Below are positions 6,101-13,329 of a DNA stretch of 13,329 nt, piece after piece; positions within the stretch are counted from its first letter, which is position 1; each line of letters opens with the position of its first letter. This DNA comes from Acanthamoeba lenticulata (Eukaryota; Discosea; Longamoebia; Acanthamoebidae). A model generated the notes under the pieces. It saw only the letters and a program-made list of their open reading frames with translations, was not told the DNA's origin and did not search any database. The stretch lies in the NCBI GenBank assembly GCA_002179805.1, contig NAVB01004084.1, positions 1-13,329 of the forward strand, written 5' to 3'. Position numbers and translations under genes: made by a program.

Positions 6101-8851
6101 CAGGTAAAGTCCTTCATGAGGAGGTAGAACCGCCGCATGAGCTCCGGCTGGGAGGCCAGCACGAAGCCCTGGCGCTCGGCGATCTGCTCGGCCTCGTCGC
6201 CCGAGAGGATGAACAGGAAGAAGCTGGCCAGGGCCCGCGCCTTGGAGCAGTCGGACATGGTCGACTGGCGGTACATGAAGGCGCCAAAGGCCACCATGGG
6301 CCAGCTGTTGGCGCCGGTCGTGGCCGAGATCGAGTCAAAGGCCAGGCTCTCGAGGTTGGCCCCACCGCCGATGTACTCTTGCACGGCGTTGTTCACCGAC
6401 TCCTCCGAGGCCTCGATGACGCCGTCGCCGATCTTGAGCGACGCCGCGGCCAAGTTGCGCGTCTGTCGGTGCGGTGCGTCAGCAATTGGCCAGCCAGCAC
6501 GCAAAGGACTGTGAAGGAGCCGTACCCCGCGGATGTCGTAGAGGCGCCAGACGGAGAACGAGTACTGGGTGAGGGAGAGCAGGGACAGCAGAGCCGCCTC
6601 GTCGGCGACCACCTTGGACCGGCTGCTGTTCTGCACCGGGAACGTCGGGTTCATGCTGTCGGGCACCTGTGTCGCGAAGGCGCCGTGTCAGCCGCGATGA
6701 GAGAAGAACGAAAGCGGGGGGGGAGACTGCAGGCGGGAATGCGAACGGACCTGATCGGCAAAGGCGGGGACGTTGGCGCGCAGCGTGCGCACAAACAGCT
6801 GCGTGATGGGCGAGTCGGCGTTGAGCGTGATGACGGTGATGGGCTTGCTCGGCAGGGGCACGTCCGGGTTGAGATCCTTGATGCGCTGGTCGTCCCACGC
6901 CGCGATGTCGCCCAAGTAGATGCCGGCGACCACGTCGTAGCTGAGCACCAGCTCGTACTTGGCCAGCTCGAGCACGTAAAAGCCTGTCGTCAAGGCGCCA
7001 ACCCCATTGAGTTTGCGAGGATTGTGAGGAATGCGGAGCGTGGGGACTGTACCGGGGACGATGGCGTAGGCCGCGATGGGGAGCAGGGCCGCGTCCGACA
7101 TCTTGTCGAGCCACTCCTGCGCCACGCCATTGTCGGTGCCGCCAAAGTCGCTGTTGTGCGACGCCAGCTGCTCCTTGGCCGCAGAGCTCGTGGTCTCGTA
7201 GAACTTGACCTTGGTCTGGGTCGAGCTGCGGGCCACGGCGAGCGACGTGTAGAGCGGCAGCGACGGGCCCGAGCCGATGAGCGTGGCCGTCGTGAGGGCC
7301 TGCTTGCCGTTGCACTGGACCGTCGACAGCAGGTCGATCAGCTGCTTGCGATACGAGATGTCCAGCGGCGCAAAGTTGAGGTCGATCAACACCTGCGACG
7401 CCCTGTGTGTTGATTGGACCAATCGGGGTGAGTCGTTTTATACGTTACGTGACGACCTGCGAGCACACGCGTCGAGTGGAGTGACCGTGTACCCGTCGTT
7501 GGTGTGGACCCAGGCGACGAAGTTGAGCAGCTCGTTGATGTTGGTGCAGTCGTAGGTGGTGATGTTGTGGTTCATGGAGAAAAAGCCGAGGTAGGGGATG
7601 GGCCAGCTGTGGTTGCCGCCGCCGTCGACAATGTCGATGGCAAAGTTGTTGGCGCTCAGGATGTCGATGAAGTCGGCCATGGCCGACTGCACAGAGCTCG
7701 GAACGGGCTTGACCGTGACGTTGGCCTTGTTGACCATGTACGAGTAGGGCAAGCTGGCGTTGACAGCGTCATAGTAGTTGACAAAGCTCACCGAGTAGGT
7801 GATGTTCTGTTAAAAAACAGAAAACAGAAAAAGAAAAACCAATCAATTTCTGACTGCGGCAACCAATCAAATCACAAGAATGTATGGTATGCACGCTGGA
7901 ATGTTGATGCATACCTTGACCCATGCGACGCGGGCTTGGCCGCCCGACCCGGCGTTCCCGCCCATGCTAGCGTTGATCATGCCAGCAAAGTTACCGTTGG
8001 CAGCGGCCAGGCGCGTCCGGAACTCCTCGGTGAAGCTCGAGAGGGCCAGCTTGAAGATGGCCGGCACACTGATGCCAGCGTTGTCCGACCAGCCGACGAA
8101 GATGGGCTGGTGGGGCAGCAGGGCCTGAACGGCGGGCGGGTTGGGGGCCAGGATAATGGGATCATCCCAATAGCGAATTGCTCCACAAAACATGCCGGCC
8201 ACCGCCTCGCGCGACAATATCTGATATCGTCCGTTACGGCGCAAATAATGATGATTAGACGCCATTGGTCGTTGGCCGCAACCGTGGTCGTTGGTGGTGT
8301 CGCACCAGGTGGGTGGTTGCGGGCAGCTCGGGGATGTTGTAGCCCATGACGAGGGCTTGGCCCGCGAGGGGGAACTGCGCAAGGTCGCCGTACTGGCTGA
8401 CCTGGTCGGCGGGGATGGAGCGGTCGAGGCAGAGGAAGTCGGCGCGCCCGTCCTTGTAGGCGGTCAGCGAGGAGTTGGTTCCCTGTGCGTCGTATTTGAT
8501 GCTGGTTTTTTTGTTGAAGTGTGGTTGTGATGAGCCAAGACGGGGGTGTGCTTGCCAACAACTGAGGCCCCGTGAATGATGGGAAGCCAACAACGGTTTG
8601 GCGGCAGGAAGAGTTAGGTACCTAACGTCATCTCTGTAGAAGGTGTAGCTCTTGATCCAGGCCTTCCACACCGGGTCGGTACTCGTGGTACCCCATCCAT
8701 AAAGATTGACACCCGCGGCCCGAACTAGAGGCACCAAGACCTTGGGTGAGTTCTTGGTGTTGGGGCGCCTTAACTGACAACGCATACCTTCATGAAGCAG
8801 GACAAAGAGGAGGAGGCCCGCGAGAAGACAGGAACAGAGGCCCTTGTTCAT
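3111..8851 (-). CDS. Receptor: two PstS-like domains, EGF, TM helix, TKL kinase, class III cyclase, TKL kinase (1684 aa)
   Basis: Nine exons: 8851-8622, 8501-8306, 8220-7915, 7806-7469, 7402-7053, 6983-6751, 6666-6526, 6462-5922 and 5830-3111; total 5055 nt, in phase throughout. Order: signal peptide (1 to about 20); PstS-like periplasmic binding domains about 35-357 and 358-705; EGF-like module 730-761 with six cysteines; membrane helix 774-802; kinase 1 about 819-1078 (GAGGFG loop, K846, HRD 939-941, DFG 959-961); Ser/Thr/Gly linker; cyclase domain about 1149-1345 (first metal Asp D1156, N1289, R1293); acidic linker; kinase 2 about 1415-1680 (GLGSYG loop, K1449, HRD 1543-1545, DFG 1563-1565). 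Both kinases look catalytically complete and belong to the TKL (Raf/MLK-like) group. The cyclase has GEG where GD is expected, so its activity is doubtful. The likely role is a plasma-membrane receptor sensing a small ligand outside and signalling by phosphorylation inside. The ligand is unknown; PstS relatives bind phosphate. Confidence 0.92.
5831..5921 (-). other. Intron at the membrane-helix junction of the receptor
   Basis: The minus-strand donor GTACGC and acceptor TGTGCAG flank 91 nt. Splicing joins AIIAI to AVIVPVAAVVLCLLL and so completes the membrane helix. Without it, the kinase reading frame runs on upstream through intron sequence with no hydrophobic sense. This marks 5830, not 5972, as the true start of the last coding exon. 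Confidence 0.88.
6463..6525 (-). other. Stop-free 63-nt intron in the receptor (multiple of three)
   Basis: The minus-strand donor GTACGG and acceptor CGACAG bound 63 nt that keep the frame and hold no stop codon. Splicing joins DIRG to TRNLAAASLKIGDG within the second PstS-like domain. Retention would insert 21 residues. The splice motifs and the family continuity favour removal. Confidence 0.72.
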
Positions 8852-9256
8852 TTTGCCAGTCAGTTGCTGGCGTGAGGCTTTCGAGGTGTGAACGAGAAGA
8901 GGGCAATGTGCGCATGACTCGCTCTGCGTGGACCGGCGCTTCGAGGCGGAGATAGGCCTGTGCAGGTACGAGAGTTCGCACGATGGTCGCGCCGAACAAC
9001 CAGGCGAGGTGATTGTAACGTCAAACTATTGATAAGCAGTTGGCCTCAACAAGCTACGGTAAATTTGGCCCTCGATTTGTGGAGCTCCGTGCTAGGAGTG
9101 TCCTGGCTCCCGGAACGTGCCCGGGAGTGCGCAATCGGAGACAGAAAGTCCCTCCTCCGGCCCAACCGGCGCCAAACGGATCATTAATAAAATTTACACG
9201 AAAGAAAAACATATCTTTTTCCTTGGACAAAGAAATGAAAATAGTTTAAAAAAGAC
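8852..9256. promoter_or_regulatory. Divergent intergenic region (shared promoter space)
   Basis: The 405 nt separate the start codon of the receptor (minus) from that of the DHH-CBS-nucleotidyltransferase gene (plus). No convincing coding exon was found; short open frames here have no recognisable protein features. The right end (about 9180-9256) is AT-rich, with several A and T runs just before the ATG at 9257. A 7-bp perfect inverted repeat is at 9107-9127. Both promoters and 5' UTRs should lie here. Confidence 0.6.
9107..9127. repeat. CTCCCGG inverted repeat with 7-nt loop
   Basis: CTCCCGG at 9107-9113 is the exact reverse complement of CCGGGAG at 9121-9127, around the loop AACGTGC. It lies between two divergent genes and could be a factor site or an RNA hairpin in a 5' UTR. 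A match this short can also occur by chance in GC-rich DNA. Confidence 0.4.
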
Positions 9257-12200
9257 ATGCTGGCTGTGCCCACGCTTGTGACGGGCCACCTCAATGCAGA
9301 CTTTGATTCTCTTGCCTCATGCGTGCTGGCTCGGTTGCTGCACAGCCCCAAGTTCAACAGTGACGCAAATGGTTCGGTTCAATCAATCTGTGGAAGTAGC
9401 CTCGCTCTACTGTGTCGCGTACCTGCGCTGGAGTCTCTGCAGCCCCTTCTGAGTGTGCGAGTGTGGCTGCCCCCTCCTCCATCCAGGGCCTTTCGCTGTT
9501 CTCTACCCGGACTCGCTCGACCCGCTGGTGAAGGACTGGGTGAACAAGAACTCGACGTTTCTGCAGACGCATGATTTCATCACCACGCTCGCATGCCCTG
9601 CCGGCAAGCAGCTGCTGGAGGCTCCCGCCATGCGGCTCGTGCTGGTCGACGGCCGCCGTCGCTCACGCTTCCACCACGCCGCTGCGTTCCTGCCAGACGC
9701 CCCACAAACTGCTTCATCTCGTCCGCACACCAACACAACTCTGCACATCACAAAAAAGCTCTGACCGGTTGGCGAATCTAACAAGGTGAAACATCTTCTT
9801 CCCGCTGCAGGAGAGCTCTGGGTCTATGACCACCACCCGCCCGCTGAGGAGGACATCCCCGTTGCCGACCAGCGTTGTCTGGTGCGACAGCTGGGGTCAT
9901 GTACGGCTCTTTTGTTACACGAGCTCGCCCGCAAGATCAAGGGTACAGTGGTTTGAACCTCAGTCGTCTTGCGCGCGACGCTCACGCTACGGCGCACGGT
10001 TGCTCGTGTGGTGGGATGGGAAGAGTCCAACGGCGCCATCAAACCGCCGTATTTGACGCCCGACGAGGCCACTCTATGCGGGCTCGGGATCTACAGCGAC
10101 ACGGGCAGCTTCGGCTTCGCCTCGACCACGCGAGAGGACTTTGAGGCGGCCGCCCTCTTGCTGTCGCCCGAGTTTGGGCCCATGCGCCTGTCCGACATCC
10201 TGGACCACCAGCACAGGCTCACCAACGTCGCCAACACCGTCACCACCGCCTCTGGCGAGGCCGATGGTACCGTCGATGTTGATGATGATGCTGCTGTTTC
10301 ATTCGCGTGCACGAGATGACCAGCGCGCGCTTGTGCTTTTTGTAGAGGGCGCGAGCGGGGCCATCTTCAAGCAGCTCGAGTGCAATGCCGTGACGCACAA
10401 GCTGGGCGACGAGAAAGTGGTCATCACCCACATCGTCGCCCCGCTCTACGTCAACAACTTCTCGTCGCTGGTACAGCGGTTCATGGACCAGGTTCCTTTC
10501 CTCCTTCCTTCCTCCCTTCCTTCCGAGCTCGACCGCGCTGCTGACGCGTTTCATGCGGAGCAAAGGAGAACATTCACGGGGCCGTGTTCGGGCTCGGGGT
10601 CATGGAGGACCGCGGGCGTGTGGTCCTGGTGGCCCGCTCGCGCTCCAAGTCAGGTACGTGCAGCGGCCGCAGCTGCGCCGGCAACGACAACGACAACGCA
10701 CTGCCTAACAGCCAAGCGCGTTCTACTGGGACCAGGCACGGGGCGCATCGACGTGGGGCGCATCTGCTCGAGCTTCGGGGGCGGAGGGCACCGAGACGCC
10801 GCGTCGGCCACCATCACCGAACTCACCTTGGAGGAGGCACGATCATATGGCCGTGGTGATTTAATGATGATAATGTCTCTGCTTTGTGTGATCAATGATC
10901 AATTTGCTGATCAACGTAAATGCAGGTCAAAAACCGGGTGTATGCGCTTGCTGTAGCCCAGGTCGAGCAGCACGGTCCGCTGGGCAAAATGAACGACCTC
11001 GTCACCAAGTCGCCCATCGTCGTGTACAGGTGTGTCCACTCACTCATCGTCCTCGACCTCCCTCTTGTTCATTTTGCTCACTTTACGGGCACATTGGCCT
11101 GAACTGTGCAGCAAGCAGTCGTTGGGCCAAGCGCGGACCCTGTTTGGCCGCTTCGACCTCAAGAAGTTGCCCGTGCTCGAGGGCGAGCCACCAGCGCTCG
11201 GCGACAACGACGTTGTCCACCGGCCCTACACCAACTCGATCGCTCCGCACGCCAAGGTCCGTCCGACTTGCTTGGGCGCCTGGCCTGATGGCGCTGCGGA
11301 AAGCGACTCCTCACGCATTGGGGCATGCAGCTGGTGGGCATCATCGACAGGGCGGTGGCCGAGAAGGCGGTCGCACACGAGCTCGAGGACGTGGCGGTGG
11401 AGGAGTACATGGACATGGACTTTGACGTCCTCACCACTCGCGACACGCTCTTCCAGGCCGTCGGTCCGCTCCACGCCCTGCCTCGAGATCTTCTTCCTCT
11501 TCTCTTTCTCACCGCCAAGCGCGGGCGCTCGACGGGCAGAGGTGATCATGGGCAAGGGCCAGCGCCTCGTTCCGATCCTTGGCGCCCCCGAGCGAGCCGA
11601 GGCCGCCGAAGAGGAATGTGACGAGGGAGAGCAGGAGCGGCCACCATCGCCACCGGCCGCCTGTGAGACGCTGGTCGGGGTCATCTCCAAGGCGGACCTG
11701 ATCAACCTCCTCATACGGCAGCCCTCGCGCTTCCCGCTCTCCTTCCTCGAGGAGAAGGAGCGACAGAACGCCCACGCCGAGCGCGAAAGCCCCGACAGCG
11801 CGCACGGCAGCGACAAACGTAGCCAGAAGCTCAGCGCCAGCAGCGACGACCGCGGCTCATCGGCGCCCAGCAAGTCCAAGGCACGTCACGCCTCACAGTG
11901 AGCGCTAGTTGGCGAGACCGCCGTCGGCGCGAATGCTGACCGAAGATACATGTCGCCTGCCTCCGCAGTTGGGCGACGGCAGCAACGTAAGGGACGTGTT
12001 GAAGGGCGCGGTGTCGGCCGAGATCTACTCGCTGCTGGTCAAGGCCGGCAGCATTGCGCACAGCATGCACACCCGCGTCTACGTTGTGGGTGGCTTCGTC
12101 CGCGATCTCTTCATGCACATTTCCAACCAAGTGTGTCTCGGCATTTATTCTCGCATTTATTCATATTTTATTTTGTGTTAATTGTTTTTGGGCTATTTTC

Positions 12201-13329
12201 TCCGATAATTGACCCGTGGCCGTGTGAATGCAGGACATTGACCTGGTTGTAGAGTCGGACGGCATCACGTTCGCCAACAAGCTGGCCAAGGTGTGGCGCC
12301 CTGTGCCAGCCCGCCACGCGACTGCTGGTGCTAACTACGATTTGTCGCCCCGGGACGCAGGCGACGGGCGGCCAAGTGGGGCACCACCACAGGTTCAAGA
12401 GCGCGCTGGTCAAGCTGCCCAGCGGGCTCTGTATCGACGTGGCCACGGCCCGGCTCGAGTACTACCCAAGGTGTGTGTGTGTATGTATGTGGTGTGCCCG
12501 CTTCGTCGCAGTTGCCATTGCTGATGCTCTTTGTGCCACGCAGCCCTGCGGCGCTGCCCTGCGTCGAGCTGTCGTCGCTCAAGATGGACCTTTACCGCCG
12601 CGACTTCACCATCAACGCGATGGTACGGTCGCCATCACTCGAGGACGGCCGGATCATCTCCATCATCCCGTTCCACTCACCAGTCATGACGTTCACGCTT
12701 GTGTCTCACAGGCGATCGAACTGACTAAGGACCGGCTCGGCGCGCTGGTGGACTACTTTGGCGGGATGGCCGACCTGCGCCAGAAGACCATCCGCGTGCT
12801 GCATTCTCTCAGGTGCGCCGCCTCAACTCCTCTTGCGGCCACAGCCCTTGGACTTGCAACTCACCCTTGCGCGCAGTTTTGTGGAGGACCCGACGCGGAT
12901 CCTCCGGGCCATCCGCTTCGAGCAGCGCTACGGCTTCACCCTCGGTACGGGCCGGGCGCATCTACGCGCGCTGATGGCGTCGTGTTTGTTGATGGTGTTT
13001 GTTGACCCACGAGCAGAGAAGCAGTCTCTTCGGCTCATGCGAGCGGCCATCGACAAGGGCTTCTTCAGCAAGCTGAGCGGAAGCCGTGCGTGGAACGAGT
13101 TCCACCATGTGCTGAGCGAGCGCCTCGAGTGCGCGCTGGCGTGCCTGCAGCGCATGCGGCAGCTTCGCTTGCCCGAGCGCGTCTTCTCCGCCTGGCGGAC
13201 GCTCTTCCCGACCGACGCCGATCTGCAGCTGATGCGCGACGTGCTCGAATGGTACGACTTGTCGCATCTCCAGCCCTTGCCCGAGCAGTGGAAGTGTCTC
13301 TTCCTCACCCTCTGCTGTCATATCCGCAA
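9257..13329 (+). CDS. DHH/DHHA1-CBS-CBS-tRNA nucleotidyltransferase fusion (3' end outside window)
   Basis: Eighteen exons: 9257-9371, 9487-9720, 9811-9942, 10024-10266, 10346-10491, 10566-10653, 10736-10836, 10926-11029, 11112-11256, 11331-11463, 11540-11880, 11969-12130, 12234-12290, 12361-12470, 12544-12622, 12712-12812, 12877-12944 and 13017 to the edge; about 890 codons in phase. The DHH phosphoesterase has HLNADFD (11-17), LVLVD (D93), DHHP (123-126) and SDTG (185-188), so all metal motifs are kept. DHHA1 has FGGGGHRDAAS (333-343). Two CBS domains span about 376-550, the second with an acidic, Pro-rich insert. After a low-complexity linker, the class II nucleotidyltransferase head has GGFVRD (635-640), catalytic DID (649-651), RRDFTINAM (722-730) and EDPTRILRAIRF. 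Bacterial A-adding tRNA nucleotidyltransferases of split CC/A systems share this order. Likely job: adding the 3'-terminal A of tRNA, or polyadenylation. Two introns need GC donors. No clear targeting peptide is visible. Confidence 0.9.
10837..10925 (+). other. Candidate GC-AG intron (DHHA1-CBS junction)
   Basis: Exon 7 must join exon 8 in phase 0. No GT donor in phase gives an intron of normal length; the only one, at 10888, would make a 38-nt intron. A GC donor (GAG|GCACGA) gives 89 nt and joins ITELTLEE to VKNRVYALAVAQVEQ, which reads smoothly. The acceptor is AAATGCAG. Confidence 0.6.
11881..11968 (+). other. Candidate GC-AG intron (CBS-nucleotidyltransferase junction)
   Basis: The acceptor CCTCCGCAG at 11968 is strong, with a CTGAC branch-like motif about 30 nt upstream, and requires phase 0. 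The donor AAG|GCACGT is phase 0 and differs from the usual GC donor AAG|GCAAGT at one base; the intron is 88 nt. The alternative is a GT donor at 11885 joined to an acceptor ending near 11945 in phase 1, which would add a short peptide. Confidence 0.5.

Noticed and set aside
5479..7413. Open frame of 644 codons on the plus strand opposite the ectodomain
   Set aside because: It is again antisense to spliced, phase-consistent minus exons, with no recognisable protein features.
8741..8787. A 47-nt GT-AG intron in the first receptor exon
   Set aside because: Removing it shifts the frame and loses the AAGVNLYGWG segment of the sensor domain. Read-through stays open and gives a signal peptide joined to the domain.
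8790..8999. Small minus-strand open frame upstream of the receptor ATG
   Set aside because: It is short, has no features, and lies mostly in the divergent intergenic region. At most it is an upstream ORF in the 5' UTR.
9943..9963. A 21-nt intron in the DHH gene ending at CCTCAG
   Set aside because: It is far shorter than all other introns here. The acceptor at 10023 is in phase and joins LARKIK to ESNGAIKPPYLTPDEATL.
10888..10925. A 38-nt GT-AG intron between exons 7 and 8 of the DHH gene
   Set aside because: It is too short against the 64-115 nt of its neighbours, and it would keep an unlikely Met/Leu-rich stretch. The GC-AG option at 10837 fits length and protein better.

Overview
The window reads as nuclear DNA of an amoebozoan, most likely an Acanthamoeba or a close relative. 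This is an inference. It rests on GC-rich third codon positions, many short GT-AG introns (about 60 to 120 nt) ending in CAG or TAG, very short gaps between genes, and a receptor that fuses two TKL kinases around a nucleotide-cyclase domain, a layout I associate with Acanthamoeba. No bacterial operon signals, tRNA, rRNA, transposon or CRISPR array were seen.

Layout, left to right. (1) 1-855, plus: the 3' part of a probable secreted beta-rich protein, six exons visible. (2) 929-1645, plus: a complete six-exon PDCD5 (TFAR19) homologue whose start codon is alone in its first coding exon. (3) 1646-2157: a gap with TTC and ATT repeats, a GC-rich island of unknown meaning and a perfect 14-bp palindrome. 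(4) 2158-3018, plus: a single-exon UBX-domain protein, a probable p97/Cdc48 cofactor. (5) 3111-8851, minus: a nine-exon receptor of 1684 residues with signal peptide, two tandem PstS-like substrate-binding domains, an EGF-like module, one membrane helix, a TKL kinase, a class III cyclase domain and a second TKL kinase. (6) 8852-9256: the shared upstream region of two divergent genes. (7) 9257-end, plus: a gene of at least 18 exons fusing a DHH/DHHA1 phosphoesterase, two CBS domains and a tRNA nucleotidyltransferase/poly(A) polymerase-type domain; its 3' end lies outside the window.

The exon models come from splice motifs, phase and protein-family fit read by eye. Reading phase stays consistent across all 8 introns of the receptor and all 17 visible introns of the DHH-CBS-nucleotidyltransferase gene, which supports both models strongly. 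The genes do not look like one pathway; they seem to be ordinary neighbours in a compact genome. The most notable items are the receptor with its altered cyclase site, the bacterial-type fusion enzyme, and two candidate GC-AG introns in that gene.
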